A stretch of 64,000 bases of DNA from Moritella sp. JT01. GTDB lineage: Bacteria > Pseudomonadota > Gammaproteobacteria > Enterobacterales > Moritellaceae. Both the position numbers and the translations under genes were made by a program. The notes below the pieces were generated by a model that saw only the letters and a list, made by a program, of their open reading frames with translations, was not told where the DNA came from and ran no database searches. Positions 19,640 to 29,912 of the stretch are shown here, piece after piece; position 1 is the first letter of the stretch, and every line of letters begins with the position of its first letter. The DNA is taken from positions 157,672 through 221,671 of the forward strand of contig NZ_LOCN01000004.1 in the NCBI RefSeq assembly GCF_001574435.1. Direction: 5' to 3'.

Positions 19640-20812
19640 TTAAACTGTACTTGTTCTATATTTACGCTGCTTATAACGCAGTAAAATAATGGCTAATAGA
19701 GCATAACCAACCCCTTGGATTAATAACTGAGTTTGAAAGTGCCTTACCATCTCAAAATCAGCGCCCATTTGGTTTAATTGCAACAAGCCTTGAATCGCGG
19801 CGGTACTCGGAAATAATTGCGATACTGTGACCATCCAAGTTGGGATCTCGCTCAAAGGCCAAATAAAACCACTACTGAACAGTACCGGCATTGAGCTAAA
19901 TAAAATAACCTGCGTCGCCGTTTCAGCTTGGTTATACAATTGCCCTAACGCCACCCCAAGACACACCACAGCGAACAAGAAGGGGACCAGTAGCTTAAGA
20001 ATATCCCATGCTGCCGCTAAGCGATTGACGCCATACATATCCAATGCAAAGCCAAAGTAATACAAACTAAACACCAGATACAAACTGAGGAACACACAAC
20101 AACGCGCCAGTAACAATAATGTCGGTGATGTGGTTAACCAATAGCCTTGCTCTTTCGCCCTTGAACGTTCGTTTTGACTGCCAGATAAAATACCACTGCC
20201 AATTAATAACGTTTGCTGCAAGATCAGGATAAACACCGCAGGCACCACATAATCCAAATAACCGTTCACCTGATTAAAGACAGGTTGTAAGTTTAACGAG
20301 GCGGGTTGCCATTGTTGCTTAGCTAACAAGATATTTTCTTTATCAACGGTTAATCTCGCCACTTTAATCTGCGCTGATAATGTCCCGCCCGCTTTCAGGA
20401 TCCCCGATGCAATGGTCGAATACGTCATAAAGTAAGTAGCATCACCACCTAGCGATAAGGTGACCGCTTTTTTCATCAATAAATCACGACGGAAATGTTC
20501 AGGAATAATTAAGAACCCTTTAATTTCCCCTTGCTCAATTAACGCCTCAGCGTCCCTGACAGAATCAACTTGACCAGTAATACGGGTATCAGGACTGGCA
20601 TTGACCATGCGTATTAATTCGCGACTCATCGAACTGCGATCATAATCAATCACCACTATTTCAGCATTTCTTGATACCTGCTGAGAGTACGGTAACGGAT
20701 ACAAGATCGAGTACATAATAATGCCACCAAACATGGTCAATAAAATGCTGCGATCGGCAAAAATACTTTTTATTTCGAGTACAACAAGTGCCAAGAATTT
20801 ATTCATCTTCAT
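19640..20812 (-). CDS. ABC-2 type efflux permease (distal)
   Basis: 390-residue inner-membrane protein with one N-terminal helix (LLTMFGGIIMYSILYPLPY), a large periplasmic domain (about 45-170) and five C-terminal helices, as in the YhhJ/YbhR family. It overlaps the preceding permease gene by 14 nt, so the pair is probably translated together and forms a heterodimer. Last gene of the TolC-HlyD-ABC2-ABC2 operon. No ATPase gene is adjacent. Confidence 0.88.
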   Translation of the reverse strand: MKMNKFLALVVLEIKSIFADRSILLTMFGGIIMYSILYPLPYSQQVSRNAEIVVIDYDRSSMSRELIRMVNASPDTRITGQVDSVRDAEALIEQGEIKGFLIIPEHFRRDLLMKKAVTLSLGGDATYFMTYSTIASGILKAGGTLSAQIKVARLTVDKENILLAKQQWQPASLNLQPVFNQVNGYLDYVVPAVFILILQQTLLIGSGILSGSQNERSRAKEQGYWLTTSPTLLLLARCCVFLSLYLVFSLYYFGFALDMYGVNRLAAAWDILKLLVPFLFAVVCLGVALGQLYNQAETATQVILFSSMPVLFSSGFIWPLSEIPTWMVTVSQLFPSTAAIQGLLQLNQMGADFEMVRHFQTQLLIQGVGYALLAIILLRYKQRKYRTSTV

Positions 20813-22010
20813 GCCCCATTGCTGGCTTGTTTTTATTATTCAAAACTGCGAGATCACGATGGCGCTTAATACGAAATATTGCCACGACTAGCGTCAATAC
20901 AAAGAAGCCTAATGACGTGAGTTGCGGTAACAAAGTCATAAAATCTTGCCCGTAATTCACCTGACCAATTTGCAACTGCATATAATGCGTAATCGGTAAT
21001 AATGACCGCCATATTTGGGCTAACTGTGGCATATTTTCGGCAGGGAATGTCACCCCCAGAAATGCAAATGCAGGGGCTGAATAAGCCGCGCCGATGCTAA
21101 TTGCTTGAGTCAAATTCATCGTTAACGTAAAGATAAATAATGCTATCGCTTGCCCCGCTAATACACCAGCGACCAGAATTAACAATAAATAACCCCAGTT
21201 GCCGTGCATGGGCAAACTTAAATAACCGTAAAAGAAACTCAAAAATAACAATCCATGGACCACAGAAAGTAAGGTATAAGGTAATAACTTGCCAATCACA
21301 GCACTGACGACGCCACCATCCGCACGCTGAAACCAGTTATTTTGGGTATTATTTTTGTATTCCGACCCAAATGCCAATAACACAGACACCAAAATAAAGA
21401 TTTGCCATAGTGCGGGAACCGCGGCGGTAACTAAGAAAGGCACATAGTTAGTAGATCTATTGTAAAGCGGGTTAACCTGCGTTGAAATAGGCGCGACAAC
21501 CCCTTTAATAACCGCCAGATTACCCCCGCTCGCCAACGTTTTAACCGCATCAATTTGCGCCGTAAACGTGGCAAAGGTTTTCGCCATATTCGACGATACC
21601 AGCTTACCAATTAACACATACTGCGCATTGTAGAAAGTACTGACCTCTGGGGTCATCGCGAGATAAATCTGCTTTTCAAACGCACGTGGAATATGCACAA
21701 CCGCATACACCTCACCACGCTGCATTAACGCTTTACCTTCGGCAAGACTTGTCAATTGAGCTGTCACAGCGAGCGAAGGATTAGCATCAATATAACGCAC
21801 CAAACTGCGTGACAATCGGCTGTGGTCTTGATCAACAACCGCGACCGCAAGATCACGTGGAATACCCTGTGAAAAAATAGCGTACACCAACAACATGCAC
21901 GCAATTGGTAACCAAGTCACCAGTGATAGTTGCCATTTCGATGCCAATATCAGCTGGTTTTCCCGCTGCCAAACCGCTTTGACCTGGGTAATGAATAAAC
22001 TCATCATCAA
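20799..22010 (-). CDS. ABC-2 type efflux permease (proximal)
   Basis: 403-residue homologue of the next gene (same N-in helix, periplasmic domain with VVDQDHSRLSRSLVRYID, C-terminal five-helix ABC2_membrane block with YSAPAFAFLGVTFPAENMP). The shared 'D..RS..SR.L.R..' segment with its partner points to an old duplication. Three ATGs are clustered at the start (22010, 22007, 22004) and any is possible. It begins 6 nt after the HlyD gene. Confidence 0.88.
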   Translation of the reverse strand: MMMSLFITQVKAVWQRENQLILASKWQLSLVTWLPIACMLLVYAIFSQGIPRDLAVAVVDQDHSRLSRSLVRYIDANPSLAVTAQLTSLAEGKALMQRGEVYAVVHIPRAFEKQIYLAMTPEVSTFYNAQYVLIGKLVSSNMAKTFATFTAQIDAVKTLASGGNLAVIKGVVAPISTQVNPLYNRSTNYVPFLVTAAVPALWQIFILVSVLLAFGSEYKNNTQNNWFQRADGGVVSAVIGKLLPYTLLSVVHGLLFLSFFYGYLSLPMHGNWGYLLLILVAGVLAGQAIALFIFTLTMNLTQAISIGAAYSAPAFAFLGVTFPAENMPQLAQIWRSLLPITHYMQLQIGQVNYGQDFMTLLPQLTSLGFFVLTLVVAIFRIKRHRDLAVLNNKNKPAMGHEDE

Positions 22011-22016
22011 ACCAAC

Positions 22017-23015
22017 TTACTGCGCAGTCGCTGACGGAGCCAGCTCAACTAATACACTCATACCGACACGTAGATCGGCAATCGGCTTGACAGGTCTTGC
22101 TTCAATTTCAAAGGTACGTAAATCGAATCCTTTCGCACTGTCTGTCGAACGCCAAGTCGCATAATCTCCCATCACCGCAATATGTGACACGGTATATTGA
22201 TACGTCCCTTCACCTAATGCAGGAATACGCGCCGTTAATAACGTGCCTTTTTTCAACCGTGGTAATAAGTCTTCTCGAATATTAAATACCGCCCAGCTAT
22301 CGTTAATATCAACAATACTCACTACTGGGAAGCCTGTCGGTGCAAGCTCGCCCTCTTTTAATAAGATTTGAACCACTTCACCATCACGTAATGCATATTG
22401 CTTGGTATCTTTCGTGTAAGACTCGACTTCAGCGACCACACCTTCTGCCATACGTTCTTGCTCAATAGCGGCTTGCTTGGTTTCTTCACGCGCCCCTTCT
22501 TTCGCCATTTTATAGCCTTGATACGCCGCATTTTGAGTATATTTAGCCGCTTGCCACTTGGTGTAGACTTCATCACGCTTTTGCTCAGGCAATACCCCGT
22601 CTTTATAAAGGTTATCAACTCGCTGATAAGTTTTTTCCATCAACTGCGCTGCCGCTTGGGCTTTTTTCCACTGATCGTTAGCCGCAATAATTTGCTGTTC
22701 ACGGGCACCCGATTCAGCTTGTTTACGCATTGCACTTGCCGCTGAACGTCCAGCTTTTGCTTGCGCTAATTTCGCTTCTAGTTCAGGACTAGCCAGTGAG
22801 AAAATTAATTGTCCTTGGCTAACCAGTTCGCCTTTTTTTACGTCTACCGAGGCAATTCGCCCCGGGATCTTAGACGATATATTGTATTGCTCGGCTTCGA
22901 TTTGACCTTGTAGCAATATACTTTTCGGCTCGTAAGCACGATTGAATTCAAATGCCAGCCAACCGATAACTGCTAGCGCGACTACCGCAATGATGCCTGT
23001 TTTAACGTTACTCAT
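22017..23015 (-). CDS. HlyD/EmrA-type periplasmic adaptor
   Basis: 332-residue membrane-fusion protein linking the inner-membrane permeases to TolC. It has an N-terminal anchor helix (about 7-26), a lipoyl/biotinyl-like half motif (ISSKIPGRIASVDVKKGELVSQGQLIF), a coiled-coil hairpin rich in Ala/Gln/Lys (about 75-200) and a beta-barrel (DGEVVQILLKEGE...). GAGG before ATG 23015, directly after the TolC stop. Confidence 0.9.
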   Translation of the reverse strand: MSNVKTGIIAVVALAVIGWLAFEFNRAYEPKSILLQGQIEAEQYNISSKIPGRIASVDVKKGELVSQGQLIFSLASPELEAKLAQAKAGRSAASAMRKQAESGAREQQIIAANDQWKKAQAAAQLMEKTYQRVDNLYKDGVLPEQKRDEVYTKWQAAKYTQNAAYQGYKMAKEGAREETKQAAIEQERMAEGVVAEVESYTKDTKQYALRDGEVVQILLKEGELAPTGFPVVSIVDINDSWAVFNIREDLLPRLKKGTLLTARIPALGEGTYQYTVSHIAVMGDYATWRSTDSAKGFDLRTFEIEARPVKPIADLRVGMSVLVELAPSATAQ

Positions 23016-24353
23016 TTATTTAACCTCGATACCATTAATGTGTAGATAGTCCATAAAGCGATCGATGTCGCCACTAACAGATAATAATTGGGCAAGTGAT
23101 TTTACATAGTTATAACTTGCAGACAGGCGCTGAACGCGAATGCTGGTTGCATATAACTGTGCATCAGCCATTTCCAGTGATGTTGAGAGACCTTGGCTAA
23201 ATGCTTTTTGACGCAGTACCACAGTTTCTTCTGATAACGCTTGGCTCGATGCCAAAGAGTTATATTCTTCTAACGCTTGGCTCATTTCCGCATAGGTTTT
23301 TTCCACTAGAATGGATAAATCTTGCTGCATTTGCATCTGCAATAAGTTCACCTGACGTACTGAACTTTTTGCTGCAACGACTTCTTGCGAAGTACCAGAA
23401 CGTTCCATAATAGGAATACGAACACCAACGCCGACCATCCATTCAGGTAGTAGTTCACCAGTCGCAGAATCATCGGAATATAAATTATAATTACCGTACA
23501 ACATCACTTCCGGTAAATGCTTGGCTGACGCCATCTTAACCATGCCTTTCGCTTGTTCTCGTTTGGCATTTAAGATCGCAATACCTGGATGGTCTGTTAA
23601 TGTTTTGCTTAAATACGGCGTAACAGAAGTGATACTGTTATTCACAAATAATGGCGTGGTTGGTAATACCGAATCTTGCTGTTTTAGCATCTTGGTTAAC
23701 GCAAGTTTAGCAATTTCATAATCACGTAATGACTTTTGCGCTTCAATTTGCGCTTTGTCTAACGAGACTTGCGCCATGAGTCGTTCAACTTTAGCTATTT
23801 GACCTTGCTGCTCTAATTTAACCGCGTGATTAAGGTGAACAGCTAGAGCATCCACCGCATCGAGACGAACTTGATAAACTTGCTCGGATAACACCACCCC
23901 AAAATAATACTGAACTAACTGAGTAAAGGTCGCGCGGGTGGCTAAATTATAATTGCTTTCCGCTTCATTCACTTGCGCTTGGCGAATATCTTGCGCCGCA
24001 GTAATACGACCACCAGTATACACAGGTAATAGCACATTCAATGACGAGTGAGCGAAATTTTGATTAGTGAGCGGGATATTAATAGAGGGTATAATATTCC
24101 CCAATGCTGGTGTATCAACTGAGATCGGTTTATCGAAATGAGTATATGACCCCGTAATATCAATATTCGGCAAATAGAGCGACTTAGCCGCACTCTGTAA
24201 TGCTTCAGAATGTTTCACTTCTTCTTTTTTTGCTAGCAATCCATCATTCTTCTGTACCACTTGATACCAAGCTTCAGAAAAACCGATGGCCGCGGCTTGT
24301 ACATTACAACTCAATGCAATGGCAGAAATAACGCCATAAAAGACTCTTTTCAT
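23016..24353 (-). CDS. TolC-family outer membrane efflux protein
   Basis: 445-residue outer-membrane channel with a signal peptide (cleavage near NVQAAA) and the two-repeat OEP coiled-coil architecture (heptad-rich stretches at about 30-230 and 245-430). First gene of a four-gene leftward operon; SD AGGAA before the ATG. Gene order TolC-HlyD-permease-permease indicates a tripartite exporter; substrate unknown. Confidence 0.9.
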   Translation of the reverse strand: MKRVFYGVISAIALSCNVQAAAIGFSEAWYQVVQKNDGLLAKKEEVKHSEALQSAAKSLYLPNIDITGSYTHFDKPISVDTPALGNIIPSINIPLTNQNFAHSSLNVLLPVYTGGRITAAQDIRQAQVNEAESNYNLATRATFTQLVQYYFGVVLSEQVYQVRLDAVDALAVHLNHAVKLEQQGQIAKVERLMAQVSLDKAQIEAQKSLRDYEIAKLALTKMLKQQDSVLPTTPLFVNNSITSVTPYLSKTLTDHPGIAILNAKREQAKGMVKMASAKHLPEVMLYGNYNLYSDDSATGELLPEWMVGVGVRIPIMERSGTSQEVVAAKSSVRQVNLLQMQMQQDLSILVEKTYAEMSQALEEYNSLASSQALSEETVVLRQKAFSQGLSTSLEMADAQLYATSIRVQRLSASYNYVKSLAQLLSVSGDIDRFMDYLHINGIEVK

Positions 24354-24759
24354 ACTTTATTCCTAAAATCACGCCGTTGTGGCATAGCCCGTCAACATTA
24401 ATTAACTAATCTATTAATATCAAACAATTAAACAACGATGGGTAATATTTCCAATAACTGTACACATGGTCACGTTTATACAACAACAACTAAAAATAGA
24501 GTTTATACTCTAAAAAACAAATAAAAACGACAACAATGAATAACCAAAAACAAATGATAACGCATAAATTTGTCGATAACTATATCAGCGTTAGACTAAT
24601 TTTAATAATAATTAACCCATAAGCGCACACCAGCAGATGTTAATCCACCGTAGTTACTATAATAAAAAGCGTGAATTTGTATTTAATTACCATATTCCGA
24701 TGGTGTCTTATCGCTTAGATGCGTACAATTATGCCCACGAAATAACTGAGAGAAAATCG
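24354..24759. other. Divergent non-coding region tolC-like / prmA
   Basis: AT-rich region holding promoters for the leftward efflux operon and rightward prmA. I see no clear operator or RNA. An upstream in-frame extension of prmA (from 24637) has no SD and no homology. Confidence 0.45.
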
Positions 24760-25641
24760 ATGCCTTGGATCCAATTAAAAATTAATGCTAACGAAGAAAC
24801 AGCTGAGAAGATAAGCAACATGCTATCTGGCGCAGGAGCAAGTGCTGTCACATTTATGGACTCACAAGATACACCAATCTTTGAACCACTGCCGGGTGAA
24901 ACACTACTTTGGGGTGATACTGATGTAACAGGTTTGTTTGATGCAGACAAAGATATGCAGCCAATTCTCGCTTTCTTAGCAAAAACCAAGGTATTAGGTC
25001 CAGATTTCCGCTATAAATTAGAATTATTAGAAGATAAAGATTGGGAACGCGAATGGATGGAAAACTTCCACCCAATGCAGTTTGGTGAGCGTCTATGGAT
25101 CTGCCCAAGCTGGCGTCCAGTGCCAGATGAAAATGCCGTTAACGTCATGCTTGACCCAGGTTTAGCATTTGGTACTGGTACCCACCCAACGACCGCTTTA
25201 TGCCTAACATGGTTAGATGGCCAAGATTTAACTGATAAAACCGTTGTCGATTTCGGTTGTGGCTCAGGCATCTTAGCGATCGCAGCACTTAAACTAGGTG
25301 CAAAACGTGTGATCGGTGTAGATATCGACCCACAGGCGATTCTTGCTAGTCGTGATAACGCCGAGCGTAATGGCGTTGCAGACCAGATCGAACTTTATTT
25401 ACCCGCCGATCAACCCGAAGGTATCAAAGCTGATATCGTGGTTGCCAACATCCTTGCAGCCCCGCTACGTGAGCTATCAGGACTTATCGTCAGCTTCTTA
25501 AAACCAGGTGGTAAACTGGCCTTATCAGGAATTTTGGATCACCAAGCAGCAGAATTGAACGAAATTTATCGTCAACACTGCATCATGGATGAACCAACAT
25601 TCGCTGATGAGTGGGCACGCTTAAACGGCCAAATCAAATAA
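24760..25641 (+). CDS. prmA: Ribosomal protein L11 methyltransferase
   Basis: SAM-dependent trimethylation of L11. The 293 residues equal the E. coli length when started at ATG 24760 (MPWIQLKIN). N-terminal substrate-binding domain (1-95), linker with [34 protein letters not shown] motif [18 protein letters not shown] and NILAAPL (motif IV, NPPY-like). An imperfect long palindrome follows it. Confidence 0.95.
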   Translation: MPWIQLKINANEETAEKISNMLSGAGASAVTFMDSQDTPIFEPLPGETLLWGDTDVTGLFDADKDMQPILAFLAKTKVLGPDFRYKLELLEDKDWEREWMENFHPMQFGERLWICPSWRPVPDENAVNVMLDPGLAFGTGTHPTTALCLTWLDGQDLTDKTVVDFGCGSGILAIAALKLGAKRVIGVDIDPQAILASRDNAERNGVADQIELYLPADQPEGIKADIVVANILAAPLRELSGLIVSFLKPGGKLALSGILDHQAAELNEIYRQHCIMDEPTFADEWARLNGQIK

Positions 25642-25648
25642 TATTAGC

Positions 25649-25712
25649 CATACTGTTTTATCTACATAAGCAAATTCAAAATGAGGCTTGTGTAGATAAA
25701 ACAAACAGTATG
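25649..25712. repeat. Imperfect 23-bp inverted repeat after prmA
   Basis: The left arm at 25649-25671 (starts CATACTGTTTTATCTACA) pairs with the right arm at 25686-25712. There is one mismatch and a 4-nt insertion in the right arm, and a 14-nt spacer. There is no T-run after it, so it is not a classic terminator. It lies 8 bp after the prmA stop. Confidence 0.6.
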
Positions 25713-25966
25713 TACGTAAAAAACGTGCTAACAGTAATTAATCAGGCTAAAATGCAAGCTATCTCAATTTTACATTTAAACTAAGTGAAAATTGAATAAT
25801 AAGTAATTTAGGTCGATTATCTGTTGTTATAATTTGATTTTGAGGTGTTTTTTTTACTATTTAATGATTTTAACTAAAAAAATATTCAATAGTCTAATTA
25901 TTAACCTTTTAACTCGGGTGAAAACTGCGTAACATACGCCGCCTTAGAGCAAATGAGCCGCAACAG

Positions 25967-26932
25967 ATGAAAATAGGTCCTTATCTTCTGGATAACCAAT
26001 TATTCTTGGCTCCAATGGCTGGTGTTACTGACCGTCCTTTCCGTCAACTTTGTCGTGAATTGGGTGTTGGTATGGCCGTGTCAGAGATGTTATCGAGTAA
26101 CCCTCGAGTTTGGTCTTCAGAAAAATCGCAACAACGCATGAATCATGCTGGCGAAACCGGGATCCGTTCTGTGCAAATAGCAGGGGCAGATCCAGCGCTG
26201 ATGGCAGCGGCTGCACAACATAATGTAAAAAATGGTGCGCAGATCATTGATATCAATATGGGTTGTCCTGCGAAGAAAGTGAATAGAAAGATGGCTGGGT
26301 CTGCATTAATGCAACATCCGGAGCAAGTGAAGCTGATTTTAGACGCGGTAACGAACGCGGTTGATGTACCAGTAACACTAAAGATACGTACCGGTTGGGA
26401 TCCAGAAAATCGCAACGGTATACAGATAGCAAAAATCGCAGAGCAAGCTGGAATTCAAGCCCTCGCGGTTCATGGTCGTACTCGAGCCTGCCTGTTTAAG
26501 GGCAATGCAGAATACGACACTATAAAAGCGATTAAAGCTAGCATTAGCATTCCTGTGATCGCGAATGGTGATATTGATAGCCCAGAAAAAGCAAAACAGG
26601 TACTTGAGTACACAGGTGCAGACGGTCTTATGATCGGACGTCCCGCTCAAGGTAATCCTTGGATTTTTCGGGAAATAAATCACTATCTTAAAACAGGTGA
26701 AAAATTACCCGTACCAACTGCTGACGAAGTTCGCCGAGTCATTTTGCAACATGTCGAAAACCTACACCAGTTTTACGGTGAGTTTAAGGGCGTTCGATTT
26801 GCACGCAAACACGTCAGTTGGTACATACAACACCAAACTAATGGTGTTGAGTTTCGTAAAAGCTTTAATGCATTGGAGAGTTCTAGCGAACAAAACCTTG
26901 CATTAATGAAATATTTTGATGATTTAAGCTAA
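25967..26932 (+). CDS. dusB: tRNA-dihydrouridine synthase B
   Basis: FMN enzyme reducing U17 of tRNA, 321 residues. [13 protein letters not shown] at the N-terminus (FMN site), catalytic Cys100 in [22 protein letters not shown] and [11 protein letters not shown] follow the DusB pattern. It is the first gene of the dusB-fis operon. The upstream region has a TAACAT-like -10 followed by a GC-rich stretch (CGCCGCC), like the stringently controlled E. coli fis promoter; this promoter call is tentative. Confidence 0.95.
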   Translation: MKIGPYLLDNQLFLAPMAGVTDRPFRQLCRELGVGMAVSEMLSSNPRVWSSEKSQQRMNHAGETGIRSVQIAGADPALMAAAAQHNVKNGAQIIDINMGCPAKKVNRKMAGSALMQHPEQVKLILDAVTNAVDVPVTLKIRTGWDPENRNGIQIAKIAEQAGIQALAVHGRTRACLFKGNAEYDTIKAIKASISIPVIANGDIDSPEKAKQVLEYTGADGLMIGRPAQGNPWIFREINHYLKTGEKLPVPTADEVRRVILQHVENLHQFYGEFKGVRFARKHVSWYIQHQTNGVEFRKSFNALESSSEQNLALMKYFDDLS

Positions 26933-26947
26933 CGAGAAGAGCAATAT

Positions 26948-27247
26948 ATGTTTGAACAAAATCTGGCTCCTAGTGCCCTAACAACTACTGCAACCGTGCA
27001 ACAAGCTGAGCAAATTGTACAGAAACCATTACGTGATTCTGTCCAACAAGCACTACGAAATTACCTTGCACAATTAAATGGCCAAGACGTAGAAAACCTT
27101 TATGACTTGGTATTAGCAGAAGTTGAAGCGCCAATGCTAGATATCATTATGCAGTATACTCGCGGTAACCAAACCCGTGCAGCTGTGATGATGGGCATCA
27201 ACCGTGGTACTCTTCGGAAGAAACTAAAACGTTACGGTATGAACTAA
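26948..27247 (+). CDS. fis: DNA-binding protein Fis
   Basis: Nucleoid protein and regulator, 99 residues (E. coli 98). The C-terminal helix-turn-helix ([30 protein letters not shown]) is almost as in enterobacteria. The N-terminal arm (about 1-30) is the most divergent part. 15 nt after dusB; operon end marked by a strong terminator. Confidence 0.97.
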   Translation: MFEQNLAPSALTTTATVQQAEQIVQKPLRDSVQQALRNYLAQLNGQDVENLYDLVLAEVEAPMLDIIMQYTRGNQTRAAVMMGINRGTLRKKLKRYGMN

Positions 27248-27273
27248 GCGTCATTGTCATAACGTAATGTAAT

Positions 27274-27312
27274 AAAAAGCCAGCCCTGATAAATCAGGGC
27301 TGGCTTTTTTTA
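27274..27312. terminator. Terminator after fis (bidirectional)
   Basis: A 17-bp perfect stem (27274-27290 with 27293-27309), tip GAT-AA-ATC, A-run left and T-run right. It also serves the convergent lipoprotein operon. Confidence 0.9.
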
Positions 27313-27332
27313 TACACAAAATAATGAATCGA

Positions 27333-28331
27333 TTATATTTCAGGGGTTAATACTTGATATACATAACCGGGTAATTCCGTACTCAACTTAGTCGCTAATC
27401 GTTGCTCTAATAGTTGCTTACTTTGTGCTGAGATCTTAAATGGCCAGCGTTTATTACTAATACTGCTGTTGCCATCCATCACATTCAATACAATGTTTCC
27501 GCGTAACCAATACCACGCCTGACGTTGTTCTACAGCGCCTTTATCCAATGTTAATACTAGTTTGTACTGGCTATCATCTTTTAGCTGTACGCCAACCTCT
27601 GACGCCCCTCCCTGCAAAGACAATAATGTATGCTCATCTGTTGCCAACGTTGAAAATGATAAAGCAGCTAAACGGCTTTTAATCATTTTCGTTAAGGTTT
27701 CGACCGAATATTCAACATTAATGTCATTCCCCGTCACAACACGTAGGTTATTATTGTCATTTAAGCGTGTAATTTGACGCTGGCGGGCACTTTCTAATGA
27801 ACTAAGGGCAGTAAGAGGGTTCGGCGCTTGCTGCTCAGCATACTTCACTGCCGCGCTTGTTTGTTCATCCGCAGCGCGTATTGATTGCATAAATAATGCC
27901 GCCGCAGGTGCTTTCTTCATTATTGCGAGACTAGACTGCTGGCCGCTAACCGGATCCTGCCAGCGTTCGACAATACGGGTGCCTTGCAGTACTTGCTGCG
28001 CTTGCGTGTTTACAAAACGAGATAAGGTTTGCTTGTTATCGACCTGACGAATAATACTGCCACTGACATTACTTTGACTGATACTTGCTTCGCTAAAATC
28101 AATACTTTCATCAGCAATCGATACTTCAAAAATTTTTGCTAAATTAGCTAATGCACGATTATCTGCCACACTAGCCGATTTCGCTTGACCAGATGCGCTT
28201 AAATAAACGTTTTCAGGATAGTTAACATCAGCACCATCTAACCAAGCTGGACGTTCAGGGGTACTACTACACGCGCTCATCAAGATTGCAGCAGCAGAAA
28301 TTAAACTGGTGGAAAAGAATTTATTTATCAT
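27333..28331 (-). CDS. LPP20-family lipoprotein (large)
   Basis: 332-residue lipoprotein: signal peptide with lipobox LMSAC (Cys21). An N-terminal LPP20-like domain follows (PAWLDGADVNYPENVYLSASG, ADNRALANLAKIFEV). Then comes a C-terminal half of unknown fold ending at WPFKISAQSKQLLEQRLA. Last of four lipoprotein genes in the lpoB cluster; the N-terminal half looks related to the first gene of the cluster (30576-31067). Function unknown, probably envelope/peptidoglycan linked by context. Confidence 0.8.
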   Translation of the reverse strand: MINKFFSTSLISAAAILMSACSSTPERPAWLDGADVNYPENVYLSASGQAKSASVADNRALANLAKIFEVSIADESIDFSEASISQSNVSGSIIRQVDNKQTLSRFVNTQAQQVLQGTRIVERWQDPVSGQQSSLAIMKKAPAAALFMQSIRAADEQTSAAVKYAEQQAPNPLTALSSLESARQRQITRLNDNNNLRVVTGNDINVEYSVETLTKMIKSRLAALSFSTLATDEHTLLSLQGGASEVGVQLKDDSQYKLVLTLDKGAVEQRQAWYWLRGNIVLNVMDGNSSISNKRWPFKISAQSKQLLEQRLATKLSTELPGYVYQVLTPEI

Positions 28332-28406
28332 GTTGTCGTGTCCTGTAACAAGCGGTTACTTAGAAGCCCGTTCGCAAAGGATTACGGCCGGGCAAGTCAT
28401 CAATAA

Positions 28407-29903
28407 CTAAGGTGATAAAGTGTAGTATGCCTTTTTAGCGGCACTTGAGTAGAATAGTAAAACGGTTTTACCCGGCTTTAATAACAAAGGCTTGCCACTA
28501 ACAACAACCGGAACGCCGGTAATGTTAGTCATCGCCACTGTTTTTGAGCTAATAGTATCGGCAAGTTCGGTATTCGACTGCGGTAAACTAAATGCATTGT
28601 CAGTCTCAGCAGCACTTTCAGCAACATTATCACGAATACTTGCTGTTGCATTCGTTAATGCAGATGCCGCCAATACTGGCATCACAGGCGCGATATCCGT
28701 GACTGAAAAACCTTGATTAATACTGGGTTGCTGTAAGTAATAAGTCCCTGGTTCAAGAGTCACACGTTGCACTTGAATGCTCGCTGGTAACATATTCCAA
28801 CTGCGCACATCGGCCATTTCACTAACCATGCTGGTAATATTCAGTAACAAGGTCGCCAAGCCGTCCTTATCCTTTTTCTTCACTTCATGCAAAGCCGTTT
28901 GCTTAACAATCACCCGAGCTAATGCTGCCGCATATATATCAGCAGATTCAGCATCAAGATCGGCACGTGCTAATAAGTTTACATCATCAAATATTTCAGT
29001 TTCGGCAGGTTCACCAAGTACGCTAAAACGCCAAGGTACAGGCTTGACATAATTATTGTCATAATAAGGTAATGCCAAGGAAATATTATAGCCCAAACTT
29101 GGTACATAAACACTTAAATAACGCTGTTGCTTCGCTGATACAACACCGCCCCAATACACTAAGACCAACTGACTTTTATTGCGATCAGGCGATTTTACGT
29201 CATGGCCAAATTCTTTCACATATTTAGCATGTTCAGATCTGAGGCCTAATTGCTTTGACGCAAGCAGTAAACTGTCTTCCAATACAGTAGGTATCGTGAG
29301 TTTACTGGTTTGCATTACTTGGTAAGCTTGGCGATAACTGATCATGGCATTATCGGTTTCACCGCCAAGTTCATACACCAAACCACCCAAATAATAGCTA
29401 CTTGATACTAATCCTGACAATCCCTTTTCAGGTAAGCTTTTGGCTAATTCTTGCATCTGCAATACTTCAACCCGCGCCCCATCAAGATCATCTTCCATCA
29501 AATAAGATAAGATCAATAACTGCTGTAATAACATGCGTTCACTGGCCGTACTGGTATAACTACGTAACGTTTCATTGACCGTTACGGCACCAATATTTTC
29601 GCTAATACTTAACGCTTGTAACTGATTAATTTCAATTTTAGCGGCTTGTAGTTCAACAATACCACCCGCAAAATCCCCATTTACAGCACGTAATAAGCCT
29701 AGTGTCAGTTTATATTGGGCCAAGTCACGCTCGGGGTATTCCCGTTGGGCCACCTCGGACAACACCTGACTGGCATTACCATTATCTAGCGTTTGTGCCA
29801 AATCATTTAGCTGATGCTGCTGCAGCGAGCAGCCTTGCAACAAGCTAAATACGATAACCGCGAGATAACGCCGCGAACGTAAAAATGTTAATACAGCTTT
29901 CAT
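28407..29903 (-). CDS. COG3014-like lipoprotein with TPR-type region
   Basis: 498-residue protein with lipobox LLQGC (Cys25) and helical repeats in the first 220 residues (LAQYKLTLGLLRAVNGDFAGG, YYLGGLVYELGGETDNAMISYRQAY), consistent with TPR-like solenoids. Beta-rich C-terminus. Such proteins often accompany LpoB in Vibrio/Shewanella-type genomes. Starts 9 nt after lpoB; specific function not known. Confidence 0.8.
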   Translation of the reverse strand: MKAVLTFLRSRRYLAVIVFSLLQGCSLQQHQLNDLAQTLDNGNASQVLSEVAQREYPERDLAQYKLTLGLLRAVNGDFAGGIVELQAAKIEINQLQALSISENIGAVTVNETLRSYTSTASERMLLQQLLILSYLMEDDLDGARVEVLQMQELAKSLPEKGLSGLVSSSYYLGGLVYELGGETDNAMISYRQAYQVMQTSKLTIPTVLEDSLLLASKQLGLRSEHAKYVKEFGHDVKSPDRNKSQLVLVYWGGVVSAKQQRYLSVYVPSLGYNISLALPYYDNNYVKPVPWRFSVLGEPAETEIFDDVNLLARADLDAESADIYAAALARVIVKQTALHEVKKKDKDGLATLLLNITSMVSEMADVRSWNMLPASIQVQRVTLEPGTYYLQQPSINQGFSVTDIAPVMPVLAASALTNATASIRDNVAESAAETDNAFSLPQSNTELADTISSKTVAMTNITGVPVVVSGKPLLLKPGKTVLLFYSSAAKKAYYTLSP

Positions 29904-29912
29904 TACGACCTA

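Noticed and set aside
28492..29052. Two ORFs antisense to the COG3014 lipoprotein gene
   Set aside because: Mirror frames of a well-supported gene; Ser/Ala/Thr-rich translation typical of antisense shadows.
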